64,000 bases of DNA, taken from Porodaedalea pini (lineage: Eukaryota; Basidiomycota; Agaricomycetes; Hymenochaetales; Hymenochaetaceae). Each line of letters begins with the position of its first letter. Position 1 is the stretch's first letter. The position numbers were made by a program, and so were the translations under genes. The notes under the pieces were generated by a model that was not told the origin of the DNA, made no database searches, and saw nothing but the letters and a program-made list of their open reading frames with translations. The stretch lies in NCBI GenBank assembly GCA_002794775.1, contig NBAY01000067.1, forward strand, positions 124,001-188,000. Reading direction: 5' to 3'. Shown here in pieces: positions 22,860 through 36,101 of the stretch.

Positions 22860-25588
22860 CTACATCGTATACTTGAAATCAGGAGCGCGGTCACCCAGCT
22901 CGTGCAATTCTTCGATTGAAAGGTTTACAACTCCGCCTGCACGGTCAAGCTCAGCTTTGCGTCGGGCATTAATCCGCGTGTAAAGGAGTATCGCCAGCGG
23001 AACGCAGATGAAGCCGATCCCGACGAACATAAGCTCGATTGCATCTGAAGGACGGGACAGTACACGTTTAGATTCGTGACTTTGAAATTTTAAGGAAGAC
23101 AAGGGAAACGTACGACCGACAATATATCGAGGTGCGTCCTGTGTTCGATAAATATTGCTTGCTGATATTTCACAGATAAGTCGACAGCGGCCAGGGGTCA
23201 AACTATTAGAGTGAACGCACCGAACGCTCCGCCAAAATTCCCGATACCAATGTGCACGGCCATGCCGACGCCGCGCTTGTATTGACCCGAAAGATTATTT
23301 CCAAGCCTGAAATCAATAGGAGATTAATGACTTCTGCAAGAACGTCGCATCGAAAAAGTACTCACCATGCAACAACGCCAGGGAAGGAGGCGTAAGAGCC
23401 TGCGACGCAGAAGAATGTGCCGAAGTACTTCGCTCCACGCGGCGCTGCGGAAATATTTATACTGAAGCCGATAAGGAGCATTACAAGGCCTAGCAGGATG
23501 AATGGCGAGCGTTTCTGTATCTTGTCGGAGAAATGCGCAAAGATGAGGAGCACGATGGCTGAGAGGAAAGGATGTACTCGTAAGTGAACACCCAAAAATT
23601 TCAGCTGTAGGTACTACTTACTCGCGAAGACGTATGGAGGGACAGTAAGCAACTGCGTGATGGCTGTGGTGTACCCGAATCTGTCGTTTCAACGAGCATC
23701 GTACGGTCAGCGGAATACCAAATTCGAGAAATATCGACCTTACCCGGAAATAATGGAACTTGACACGTAGAACGGCTCGCGTTAGTATAAAATAATACAG
23801 TGAATACTAATGGAAGGCTCACGGCAGGAAAAGCGAAATACCGTAGACTGATTAATAAAAGTGGAATTAGCCGATTTGTGGGGAAGTCAGAAAAACAAGC
23901 TTACGGGGAACAATGACCGACATATAGATCAAGATATGTAGCCATACTTGCCAGTCCTTGAACGCTGCCCATACATACCGCCAGGCAAATTTCTCCGCTT
24001 CCCCGATGCTTGAGTTATCGTACTCTTAATGGAAAAAAAAAGGTATACATATGTCAGCGAAGGTTCCTGGAGGTGAAAACGTACAAAGCCTGCTCACTCT
24101 TTTTGTGAATTACGTACGCGCGCTCTTCGGGAGTTAGGAAGGTCGCAGTTGAAGGGAAATCGACGAGGACTGACGAGATATTCGCTTCGTTAGTCTAATT
24201 CCTATTCAAACTAGTGATTAGCTTACTAAAGAAGGCGGTTACGCCTATTGCGACTGTCGCAATACCTTCAAGGATCTGGAACGGGGTGAGCGAAGAGAAA
24301 GCGAGAATGTTCCGGAGAAAAACGCACGAAGATCCATGACCATGCCTCAAGACCTTGGGTACCGCCCATGAACTCAATAGCGAAAGCGAGCAAGCCAGAA
24401 AACGCGCCGGCCAGTGTTGCCGCGCCGAAGAAGAGTCCGACGCGGTACTGCAGCTTATAGCGAGGGTACCAGAAGGTAAGGCTGGTTTAAGTATTATTAA
24501 TTAGTGGCTTTCTTGTGGAACCTCGGGTTGTATTTGAATTCAAACGAACTAATAGACGACTCCTGGGAAGAGGCCTGCTTCGGCGACTCCGAGACAAACG
24601 CGAACGCCGACCAGTTGCGGATAGCTACATCAATAATGTCAGAACGAGAGGGGTTGAGGCAAGAATCGAAGCACAGTACGTCTTGACTAGGCCCATCAGA
24701 GTCCTGCAAGATATCAAGACATTCAACGTCGGCTTAAAATCGGCAAACTGGGTAGAAGCTTACATCACCGTTCCCCAGACGATCTTGCAAGGAGAGGTCA
24801 TATTTGAGTCGTGTAGGATGGATTCCTCTGCATAACTCACCGTAATTCCTGGAAGCCATCTGCGTAGATCAATTAGGAATGTCTGAGTATGATACATATT
24901 GAGATATCACCGACTTTGAAGGGCGAAATTTCTTGAGAACCAAGCTTCGTCATGATGTGTTAGCTACTGACAGGTAAACCGAGAATGCATTTGCGCTTAC
25001 TTCGCTGGGCATTCGGCCAGACAATAAGGCTGGACAAAGCCGATAAGACTACATTCATACAGAAACCATATTCTGAACTTGACGACATACAATAAAATAC
25101 ATTGTCTGGAAATCGTTTCAGTAATATGGAAAAACAAAATAGTCTCGGAAATGCAACATACGAGAGCGATGTTATACTGATTGCCAACTAAGTGCAACTG
25201 TTTGACGAGGCCGGCGAGTTTCGCGTTTCCTTGATGATAGAGGCGCTTAAAACCTACGGATATGTTATCTCAAAGCAGCTCACCGATATTGCCTGAGAGA
25301 TGTTTAGCTCAGGTATTTCGGAAGGTTTGACTCTGGCTTACCGCGATCCAAGAAAGAACAAAGGTACATGATACTCAGAATTGGCATCAGCCTCAAGTCG
25401 ATCTTCCTATACAGCCGCTTCTCCTCTTCGGCGGTCAGATCCGGAGGTGGAGGCAATGTCGAATCGCCTCCGAAATCGAACCCTTCGGTTTGCTTCTCCT
25501 TCTTGTCGTGAGCAACATGTTCTGATGCGAATATAGAGCCCTTCTCGAGGCTTGAGGAGTCGGCCCCATTCCCTCGTGCTTCCGCCAT
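22860..25588 (-). CDS. MFS transporter, Dal5/ACS (anion:cation symporter) family, copy A
   Basis: A plasma-membrane symporter of the group that holds allantoate/dipeptide (Dal5), nicotinate (Tna1) and vitamin H transporters; the substrate is unknown. Start ATG is at 25588. The cytosolic N terminus ends in F-D-F-G-G-D-S-T-L-P-P-P-P. The first membrane segment region reads R-L-M-P-I-L-S-I-M-Y-L-C-S-F-L-D-R-G. Later exons give G-N-Q-Y-N-I-A-L, T-L-M-G-L-V-K, A-G-L-F-P-G-V and E-A-W-S-W-I-F. The C-terminal tail G-D-R-A-P-D-F-K-Y-T-M stops at 22860. It has many short introns, and its span of 2.7 kb matches the other two copies. First transcribed gene after the S10 pair, but on the opposite strand. 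Confidence 0.9.
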
Positions 25589-25981
25589 GGCTCGAAGAAC
25601 TAGTGCGAAAAACAAGAGAGACGATAGTTGCGACGATGCCTTTATATCAATTCTAGATTGTCAGGGCGCATTTGTCTGTGCCTCGAACTTGCTGAGCAAG
25701 ACACCGGATGGCGTAAAGCATGCATAGACTTGACCAGCTGGGGATAGCTCGTAGATAACGGCGACCTGGAGAGGTCATGAGATGAAAATTCTGCATATTC
25801 CGGGGCTGTAGCTTGATCACGATGTACGGGACAAAGACTCGGATGAGCAGGTGATCCATATCAACTGTTATCAGGCTGTTTTCTCCCTGGGCGTGAGACT
25901 TGAAAGCCATATTTAGCACGCGTTGTTTATGTTTAGTTACGCGGATGATCGGCTTGGGCCAAGCACGAGAGAAACTGTAAT

Positions 25982-28725
25982 CTACAGCATGTATTTGAAG
26001 TCTGGCACCCTGTCTCCCATTTCATACAGCTCCTCAACAGTATACTTGGATATACCGCCCATGTGTTCCATTTCTTCCCTACGCTTCGCATTGATTCGAA
26101 TGTACAGATAAATGAGCAGCGGTGTAAAAATGAAGCCGATCCCGACGAACATGAGTTCAATACCGTCTACGAAAAAAGTTGTGTTAGATTCCAGCCTTAC
26201 GTAGTATCTAGGTATAGCTAATATGCGTACGGCCGATAATATACCGCGGTGCATCCTGTGTACGATAGATGTTACTTGCTAGTTGAAAAGTCTAAGTATC
26301 AAGACTGAAAAGAACAAGCAGAATCGACGCACCGATCGCTCCAGAGAAGTTGCCAATGCCAATGTGTAACGCCATCCCGACTCCGCGTTTATACTGTCCC
26401 GCAAGATTATTTCCAAGCCTACGGTAGGACCACCAGTCAACGAGCTCTGTTGTGTCCCTCTCCAAGACTCGACTCGAAAATAACTACTCACCATGCGACA
26501 ACACCGGGAAAAGCCGCATACGAGCCTGCAACGCAGAAGAACGTACCAAAATACTTCACTCCGTGAGGTGCTGGGGAAATGTTGATGCTGAAGCCGATAA
26601 GGAGCATTACAAGGCCTAGCAGAATGAATGGCGAGCGTTTCTGTATCTTGTCAGAGAAATGCGCAAAGGTAAGGAGGACAATTGCTATACGTAAGAGGAT
26701 AGCGATGTCATTAGTAAGTTCGCAAAAAATATGTTGTTTGTCTTACTCGCGAAAATGTAAGGTGGCACAGTAAGTAGCTGTGCGATAGGCGTGCTGTAAC
26801 CAAATCTGCCGACATAACAAGCATGGTGGGTATACCAAAGTGCAACCAAGAGTGAGAGCTCATACCCTGATATAATGGTGCTAAATATTGCGGTATTGCA
26901 TCAGAAACGCTGCAGTGGACGTGAACAAGTCAGACTCACGGCAAGAAGAGTGAAATTCCGTACACTGTTGGTTATTCGCCTTAATGAGAGTTGCATTTGT
27001 TCAGATAAAGATGGGAGTAGACGTACGAGGACCAACAATAGACATGTACACTAATATGTGCAGCCACACTTGCCAGTCCATGAAAGCTGCCCATACGTAT
27101 CGCCACTCAAACTTTTCAGCTTCTCCGATGCTTGTGTTATCATGTTCTTTTTACATATTCCATCATTTATTTAGCGCTTAAGAATAAAGAATAGTAGATA
27201 GTCATATTTTACTTACTCTTTCTATGTATAACGTATGCACGCTCTTCCGGCGTTAGGAAGAGTGCGGTAGAAGGGAAGTCGACAATAACTGGCAACTCTT
27301 TAGCAATGGGACGTGTGATTACCCACTGACCTCAACATACCAAAGAACGACACAAGTCCGACTGCAACAGTAGCGATGCCTTCAAGGATCTGCAATAATA
27401 CCGGGCTGGTCAGTACGGATGAGTTCATGTATCTAGCAGAAATGACACACAAATATCCAGGACCAGGCCTCAAGACCCTGAGTACCGCTCATGAATTCTA
27501 TCGCAAATGCGAGTAAACCAGAGAACGCCCCAGCTATTGTTGCTGCGCTATAGAAAATGCCGACGCGCAGCTGAAGCATATGGCGCGGGTACCAAAAAGT
27601 GAGACTAATGCGAATCATAGCGCTGGTTTAATCATGCCATTCACGATCGATAGAAATGGGGACGAACTAGTATACGACACCTGGGAAGAGGCCTGCTTCT
27701 GCAACACCCAGACATAACCGGACGCCGACGAGCTGCGGATAACTGCAAAAATAATGAGTTAAATGAGAGTTGGAATGCTGGGAGCAAAGAACCTTCTGAC
27801 TAAACCCATCAAAGTCCTGTGAACGATAGACTAAGCAGCTCGAACGAACCAGAGTAAATGATAAATTACATGACCGTTCCCCAGACAATCTTGTAAGGTG
27901 AGAGGCATTCTTAAAGCATTGCCATTTATTTGCGCTGAACGTAGCAACTTACAGTTATCCCAGGAAGCCATCTACGTGAAGCGATCAGAAAGCTCTGATG
28001 CAATGACGAAACTCTCGGAATGAAACAAACCTGGAAGGCCGTAGCTTTTTAAGGACCAAGCTTCGTCCGTCAAGAACGGTCAGTCTTGTTTTGTTTTTGC
28101 TCAAAGAGCCAAGCTTGCGTACATACTTCGCTGGACATTCCACAAGGCAGTAGGGCTAGAAGAATAATCAACTTGTTATCAGTATGCAGAATTTCGCGTG
28201 TAACATACAATAAAATACATCGTCTGGACATCAGATGCACGTGTATCAGCAATGAAGGTGGTGATTTCAGCCTCGGAATAGCGAACGTACAAGAGCGATA
28301 TTGTATTGGTTGCCGACAAGGTGTAGTTGATTCACAAGCCCAGCGAGTTTGGCATTTCCTTCATGACCATGGTTAACAAGAAAAACTTTGGGTCCATAGT
28401 AGCAGCAGCGTACCAATATTCCCTGAAGCGGAACGAACGCTATTCAGTTGGGAGCATTTTGTGTTTATATCACAATCCATTTGCTTACCGCGATCCAAAA
28501 ATGAGCAAAGATACATTACACTCAGGATCGGCATGAGCCTCAGATCAATCTTCCTGTACAGCTGCTTCTCCTCTTTGGCAGTCAGCTTCGGTGGTGGAGG
28601 CAAAGTAGATTCCCGCCGAAATCAAGTACTTCGAGCGACTTCTCATCGCGTACAGCACTCTCTGATACTGATATGGAACCCTCGAGATGTTTCGCGTCGC
28701 TTTCCTTTCTCGTATGCTTTGCCAT
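25982..28725 (-). pseudogene. MFS transporter, Dal5/ACS family, copy B, frameshifted near the start
   Basis: Same exon order and motifs as copies A and C. Start ATG is 28725 (M-A-K-H-T-R-K-E-S-D) and the stop is 25982 after G-D-R-V-P-D-F-K-Y-M-L. About 38 codons in, at L-D-F-G-G, one base is missing relative to copies A and C (about 28611). The frame then reads to an early stop at about 28578, while the expected S-T-L-P-P-P-P-K-L-T continues one frame over. The remaining exons look intact. Starting at the Met in L-R-L-M-P-I would keep all membrane segments, so a shortened product cannot be excluded. An assembly error is the other explanation. Confidence 0.7.
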
Positions 28726-29136
28726 ACTCGGGTTGTGTCGCAGCGCCACGACAGTTGGGGCCGGGGAGATGACCGTTCAGTAAGGACCGACATCTTTATA
28801 TGCCTGCTGGAGTGCTGAAGGAGCCTCGATCTATTTAAGGGTACCTCACACTTCTCCGTCGTATCTCCAGCAGCACGCCATGTATCTCTTGCAGGATTGG
28901 TTGAATAGGATTGCGAATACACCGCGCGCTGTTACGAAGATGACGCCGACTGGGAATAGAAGATTGATACCTGCATTGCAGAAGGTCATGGGATATAGCT
29001 TGGTGCAGAAGATGCGATAGTCGGCTTGATCTTCGTTTGGCTCAATAACAGGTTCCGTAGGTTCAGCGTTGAAAACTCGCTAAGGAACGTGAGAATCGTC
29101 TTCCATAAACGACATTATACTCGAGAGAAAACAGAT

Positions 29137-31829
29137 CTATAATGTGTATTTGAAGTCTGGCGCTCTATCACCCATCTCGTGCAGCTCTTCAACAGTATAC
29201 TTGGATATCCCACCCATGCGCTTGAGTTCTGCCTCGCGCTTCGCATTGATCCGGGTGTATAGGAAGACGAGTAATGGGGTAATGATGAAGCCTATTCCAA
29301 CAAAAAGGAGTTCGACGCCATCTGCAGAAACGAACAATGTGCTTTTTTAGCTCTTCTTGTAATAAGTTCCACGGTATAAACTGAACACGTACGGCCAATT
29401 ACATAGCGAGGCGCGTCTTGCGTGCGATAGATATTGCTCGCTGTCGGTAACAATGAGTACAAAGGCACGAAGACAATGCGATATAACACACCAATCGCTC
29501 CGCCGAAGTTTCCGATTCCTATTTGCACTGCCATTCCTACACCACGCTTGTACTGACCCGCCAAATTGTTTCCAACCCTATCATGTGCCATTAGCACCTC
29601 GAGTCCAATCGGAAGGACCTTTCGTCAAAATTGAAGCTCACCAAGTCACAACGCCTGGAAATGCTGCATAGGAGCCTGCCACACAGAAGAACGTGCCAAA
29701 GTACTTCACACCGATGGAGGCATGGGATATGTTGATAGCGAACCCAATTAGGCACATCGTAAGTCCAAGCAGAATGAAAGGCGAGCGCATGCGCGTCTTG
29801 TCGGAATAGTGACCGAAAAGAAGCAGTGTAAGCGCTGAAAGCGAAGAACAGTTAGTGTAGCAAAACAATTTCATGACAGCGGGACGTACTCGCGAAGACA
29901 TAGGGAGGGACAGTGAGGAGTTGCGTGATGGGTGTGCTAAAGCCAAAGCTGATCGAATTCCGTGTCATTAACTTCCAGTTCAAAACTGTTCAAGCATGTC
30001 TTACCCAGAGATGATAGACCTAAAGACCGCGTCAGATGTTAGAACACGACGCTGAAATGATGAGGATAACGTACGGAAGAAAGAGCGAGATACCAAAGAC
30101 TAATAGAACAGTGAAAATACCAGTCAGTAGCAACCTTCAAAGCGAGGCAATGTGCTTACGCGGAGTAATGACGGACATATATGACAGTACGTGGAGCCAG
30201 ACTTGCCAGTCGAGGAGCGCTGCCCATACATAACGTATAGCGAAGCTTTCTGCTTCCCCTGCTGACGTATTGTCGTGCTCTAACGTGGAAGTGAAGAGCA
30301 ATGCATCAGTAACAGAAGACAAAGATCTGTTCCATACTTACTCTTCTTCCAAAGGACGTAGGCGCGTTCTCCAGGTGTAAGGAACTTTGCAGTCACAGGA
30401 AAGTCGACGAGGACTTTGATACTTCTTTAGTACAATCTTGGTTGACATGGTTAGAGAAACGTACTAAAGAGCGAGACTATCCCGACAATCGATGTCGCAA
30501 CGCCTTCCAAGATCTTCGGCAGATCAGTGTAAACGACTGTCCGAATAAATGTCTGGTGAAACTCACGAAGATCCAGGACCACGCCTGGAGGCCCTGCTTT
30601 CCATTCATGAACTCAATGGCAAACGCCAACAGACCCGAGAACGCTCCTGCGAGAGTTGCCGCTCCAAAAAAGAGGCCCACGCGATACTGGAGTCTATGGC
30701 GAGGATACCATATCGATAAACTAGGACCAGGTTATTCCAGGCTTTCAGCTAAGTTGATGAAAAAAGACGAACTAGTAAACGACACCAGGAAAGAAGCCTG
30801 CTTCAGCAATGCCAAGGCAGACGCGAACGCCATCCAGTTGCGGATAGCTGGTTACAAAACTCATTAGAAATCGTTTTCTTCACGATAGCCTTGATATCAT
30901 ACTTTTTCACGAGTCCCATTGTAGTCCTTTCGGGAACAGTCAGAGTTGCATCAAGGAGAACAAGTAAGTAAAGCTCACATGACGATACCCCAGGCAATCT
31001 TTGCGAACACAGCAATTAGCACGTATCAAAACAACGACTTTTCTTCTCACCGTCATTCCAGGAAGCCATCTGAAAGATAGGGATGAGCCATCGGCCTATG
31101 AAGGTGTAAGGAGACGCTACACACCTTGAAGGTCTTAATTTCTTGAGGACCAGGCTTCATGAATGTTTGGTCAGTGTAGATGAATGCGAAATTGAGAAAT
31201 ATTCTTACTTTGAAGGGCACTCAGCCAGACAGTACGGCTACGCTCGGGTTGTCGAGGGCTAAGCAATATGAACCAGGAGCATTAATGGAAAATGAGACTC
31301 ACTATGAAAAACATGGTCTACGTGTCAAGCTCGTTAGTGATCGAGAACGGATAAGGCCAGAAGCGAACGCACAAGAGCAATGTTATACTGATTTCCAACC
31401 AGCTTAAGCTGAGATACAAGACCAGCGAGTTTTGCATTACCTATGGTTCGATAGTTCGACACTCGCTGAGAAGATCGTGGTATTGATGGGCTTACCAATG
31501 TTACCTGAACGTTCGGAAGGATGCCGTTAGCAAGGGAGACAACGAGGCTAAACGAGAGCATTAGACGCACCGCGGTCTAGGAATGAGCAAAGATACATAA
31601 GGCTCAAGATAGGCATGAGTCTATAGTCTATCTTTCTATACAGTCTCTTCTCCTCTTCAGGCGTAAGCACAGGAGGAGGTGGGAGCGTCGAATCGCCGCC
31701 AAAATCAACTACGAGCTTGTTCTCCTCCACCTGCTTGTCTACAGCGTTGTCCGATGCCGAGATGAAGTTCTTCTCGACGCTGACGGAGTCGCCGTCGTTC
31801 CTTGACATTGCAGATCGAGCGTTCGCCAT
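29137..31829 (-). CDS. MFS transporter, Dal5/ACS family, copy C
   Basis: Start ATG is at 31829 (M-A-N-A-R-S-A-M-S-R-N-D-G). The D-F-G-G-D-S-T-L-P-P-P-P stretch is in frame, followed by R-L-Y-R-K-I-D-Y-R-L-M-P-I-L-S-L-M-Y-L. Downstream exons carry the Dal5-type G-N-Q-Y-N-I-A-L, the glycine-rich A-G-A-F-S-G-L-L-A-F-A-I-E-F-M and E-A-W-S-W-I-F. The tail G-D-R-A-P-D-F-K-Y-T-L stops at 29137. Exon layout is the same as in copies A and B. Its start lies 544 bases from the divergent GH92 gene at 32374, so both could share control sites. The substrate cannot be told; small peptides or organic anions are usual for the family. Confidence 0.9.
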
Positions 31830-32373
31830 GTCGCTGAGATCCAAGTAGAGATTAAGAGCTGACTCGAACGATAAGAGCCATTAGGAGGGTAGAAATACTT
31901 TGCGTCGTGTCTGCTCATAAACATGTTCCCTGAAAATTTCTCACTGCTTTCTTCTGTTTTCAAGCCGGTGACCCGTTTCTTTGGAATTTCGAGGTTGCCT
32001 GAGAGGCTTGCTATCATATCCAGAAATAGCATACAGAGACATGCGTGAAGGGCGAATCAACGGAGAGGGAAGTAGAAATCAAGAAGTCTGTAGTGGAAGC
32101 TGCAGACATGCGACTCATTAGACGGCCTGTCCGGACGATTGCCGGTGCTCCCAAAATTCCCATCGTAAGGTATGGAAAGTGAGCCGCTGCTTGCGGGACT
32201 TTCAATTCCTTCCGTCTAGATGTCATTGCCTGATGCAAGATTAATTTTAATTCTAAGAATGAAGAATGGATCAGAAGCGCTTCGAGCACGATGTGCTCTA
32301 CTCACATGATCACCGCTGAAGCGGGCCATAAAAGCGGCACCACTCTGAAGCATACAGAGCACTGACTGCTACT
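31830..32373. promoter_or_regulatory. divergent intergenic region, MFS copy C / GH92
   Basis: This 544-base gap lies between two start codons that point away from each other. No clear TATA box or known motif is seen. A shared regulator is possible but not shown by the sequence. Confidence 0.35.
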
Positions 32374-35300
32374 ATGGTCTTGAAACTGAGAGCCCCGCTA
32401 GTGCTTGTCCTCTGTATTAGTGCGGTCATTGCACACGTTCCACGAGCGATAGGCAGCACCGGTGCCGGTCCAGGGAGCAGCGTGCTAAATTTGAGCGACC
32501 CTCTTTCTCTTGTGAACGTTTTCATCGGCACGACCAATGGCGGAAACGTCTTCCCAGGTCTGTTTGAGTCCATTGGCGAGATGTAATAGTAGCTGAGAAA
32601 GACATTAGGAGCGACGGTTCCGCACGGGATGGTGAAGGCTGGGATGGACACGGACTCTCCGGTACGCTTCCCGCTTAACTCAAAACTCGCTTATATAATT
32701 AAGAGTCGCCTGGATCTGGCTGCCAGCATAACGTAAGCTAAACGCTTAACTCGGCAATATCTAGCCGGCTCACACTCACTCACAGCAAGCCGGATACGAC
32801 GCAAACTCGACCTTCAACGCGACTGGTTTTTCTCAGCTGCATGACAGCGGAACCGGCGGGGTGTGTATTTAGCATCTTATCGGCATTCATGTGAAGATGT
32901 TTAGTCGATTCTCAGGGCGTTCCTCTGTCGAATTTCAAACTTTGGCCGTTTACTTCCTGCAACTCGACCTTTGAGAGCTGCCAGACATCAATTGACAGCA
33001 GGAAGGCCCAGAGAAAGATACTTGATGATGGTATGCTCTGATAAAGCTGCTTGTATATTCGTGGCTGAGAGCGAAGTAGGCACCCCCGATGACTTCGGGT
33101 CTCCAGGATATTTCTCAACAAATCTCGTGAGTGTCTTCGATGCATTGAAACTAACTAGCACATTCACAAGGAAATAAAGTCCACTGGTGTACGCGTTGAG
33201 CTCACTTCTACTCGCCGAGCGGCACTCCATCGGTATACGTTTCCATCGACTTCCACAGAGCCTCGAATCGTCGTTGATATAACCAACGATGGGCAGCAGA
33301 GCAACACCAATCCATTCATGAACATCGACCCGAATACAGGCAATATCATTGGCGAGTTAATTTCTCTCACCACGTCTGAAACCACCGTGCTTAATATCTA
33401 TGTAGGCGGTGCAGAGTTTGCAGCTTCATTCGGACCGGGTCGGTACTCAGTATTCGCGTGTTTCGACTTCCGCGGCGATGGGTACAATTTCACTGCTCCG
33501 GCGGAGTACGGAAGCTGGCTTGGGAACTTTCCAGTCCGATTTGCGACGAATCTCCAGCAGGTCTACTTCGGTCCGTACTGTCGGTCTTGTATCGGTAAAT
33601 AGCGAAGCTTACTAGTACGACCAGGCTTCGTTTCCGAACTCGGGGCTTTGCTTACGTTCCCTCCTAACCCGTCTCCCAAGTCCACCACTACGATTCTCGC
33701 ACGCATTGGTGTCTCCTTCATATCTACAGATCAAGCCTGCGCGAATGCGGAATCAGAAATACCCGACTTCGACTTCGACAAAACTCTTGCTGCTAGTCAG
33801 TCTCAATGGAGTGATCTATTAAGCCGAGTTCAGGTCAATACCACTGATGTTGATGATGAGAGTGTTGAACTCCTGTATTCTTCCGTAGGTGCATTTAACT
33901 CACAGACTATATTTCCATTCCAACGATATCAACTTGTTAGCTGTATCGAACGCACATCTCGCCAGCAGATTGTGATTATTACATGCTCAATTGATACGAG
34001 CAAAATCTCACATCCCCTCGTCTTAGATACTGACGAGAACCCCAAATGGAACTCCACTGAGCCGTATTACGACTCGCTCTACTGCAATGTAAGCTGACTA
34101 TTTCAGTCAGATTAGCCCTGAGCTCACTCGGCTTCAGTGGGACACCTTCCGAACACTTTATCCCCTGTACTCCCTGCACGATCCGGAGACATTCGCTCGA
34201 ATTGTCAGAGGTCAGATAAACATTCAGCAACACGAAGGTACGCAGTATGCGTAGCGCCCCGATTCTATTTCCTACTGATCAACCGTTTAGGATGGCTGCC
34301 GGAATGTCGAGGAGCGACGGCGCAGCAGTTTATTCAGGGTGGAAGTAGTACGTGTTCTTCTCTTCTTGAGGCGTCATCCTTCCATACCGACTGTTCTTTT
34401 CAGATGCAGATCCAATTCTCGGGGAGTTCTTTGTCAAGTGGGTTCTTATTCTCTTTGCTTTGCTACGAGCAAGGCTTATTCCTCTTTCCCAGGTTTCATA
34501 ACTTCTCCAACTCGTTGAATGTTTCGGCGTCAGACCTTTATAATGCCCTACTTGCTGATGCCGAGGATCAGCCACCAAACTGGGACCTTCAAGGACGTCA
34601 GGCCAATATTTGGAAGTTGCTCGGTACTCTGACTTTCTAATTTGACCGAAATGGGAATGCTGATCGTTTCATCTAGGATATATTCCGGGCGACATTTTCG
34701 AAATGAGTGGTACGAATACCAAGCAGGTCTCGCGGACACTCGAGGTAGACTGTCACTTTTGTCTTATACGCCTTGAAACTTATCGTATATACCGCTTATC
34801 TCAAATAGCATGCGTTTGGTGACTTTGCTATTTCGCAAGTTGCACAGCTCTTAGGAAAGGCGGACGACGTTGTGAAGGTTCGTAACATATTTTTGACGTG
34901 AATTATGCGTGAAACTGAGTCCAATTAGTATCAGAACCGGTCCGGAAACTTCTTCAACGTCTGGAATTCCAACACAACAGTTCCAGACGGGCCAAACTTT
35001 GTGAAAGGCATGATGCAGGTAACAAATGCAATTTTTTCGCTGCGTACCGAGCTCAGAAACGATTGGCATAGCCACGTTTTGCAAATGGGACATTCAACTA
35101 TACGGACCCACGTCACTGTAGTGTCAACGATCCGCTGCATTCGACGTGCTTCTTGAATGCTGCAAACCGCGACGGATTCTACGAGTCTTCGCCCATAGTC
35201 GTGAGTACTGACGCATGCGCCTCCACTGATATTAATTAAGAAATTGACGCCATTCAAAGTATTCACAGGTGCGACCATCATTACTAGTTTCGGACCCTAC

Positions 35301-36101
35301 TGATAGCCTGCAGTTTGTTCCGCATGATACCGCAAGGCTTATTGAGTTGCAAGGCGGAAATAAAAGCTTCGTTTCGCGCCTTAACTTCATTTTTGACCAG
35401 GTAACTCGGGCGTCTTCCCCAGATCATGCTTGATGCTAAGCACTGCGTGTCATAGAACTACTTCGATGTAACGGACGAACCGTCGCAACAGATTCCTTTC
35501 ATGTACCATTATGCCAATCGACCAGGTCTGAGTACGCAACGATCGCGCCAGGTCATCGCTTCAGATTTCAACACGTCTGTTAACGGCTTACCCGGGAACG
35601 ATGGTACATTGTCCTTATCTCCAAGTACAGCTTCATCCCATCTGACTCTTGGCAATATCCAGATTCAGGAGCTATGGCGAGCTACGCGTTTTTTTATCTT
35701 GCAGGACTGTACCCAGTCCCCGCGACTCGACAGTTCCTTCTTTCTTCTCCATACTTCCCACAGATCTCTTTCTCCAATCCTCTTTTCAACTCGACAACGA
35801 CGATCATTGCCAACGGCTTTCAAGGTAATCCATCCAATGGGACAGGTGGCCATGTCTTTGTCAAGGTCCGCACAAAAGACTACAATTTAATTGATGTTCA
35901 GCCGTTTGATCGGTTTATCGTCTACAGAGCGTCAAAGTAAACGATCAGACGTACAAATCCAATTGCTATTTGGATTGGGACATCTTCGAGAATGGGTCGA
36001 CTATCGAGCTGCAGCTTTCAAGCAACATAAATGCGACGTGCGGCGAAGGTCCGAATGCCCTTCCGCCGTCGCTATCAACTGGTGGGTTTTCGAGTGGTTG
36101 A
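32374..36101 (+). CDS. secreted alpha-mannosidase, glycoside hydrolase family 92
   Basis: GH92 enzymes are calcium-dependent exo-alpha-mannosidases that trim alpha-linked mannose from N-glycans and mannans. Start ATG at 32374 gives a signal peptide (V-L-V-L-C-I-S-A-V-I-A). The N-terminal domain has N-V-F-I-G-T-T-N-G-G-N-V-F-P-G, then T-V-P-H-G-M-V-K-A-G-M and F-S-Q-L-H-D-S-G-T-G-G. The catalytic (alpha/alpha)6 part gives L-Y-R-T-H-I-S-P, W-D-T-F-R-T-L-Y-P-L, G-W-L-P-E-C-R-G, N-A-A-N-R-D-G-F-Y-E and I-P-F-M-Y-H-Y-A-N-R-P-G. A C-terminal beta domain ends in S-T-G-G-F-S-S-G, stop 36101. More than ten introns. The product of about 800 residues is normal for the family. No truncation is seen. Confidence 0.92.
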
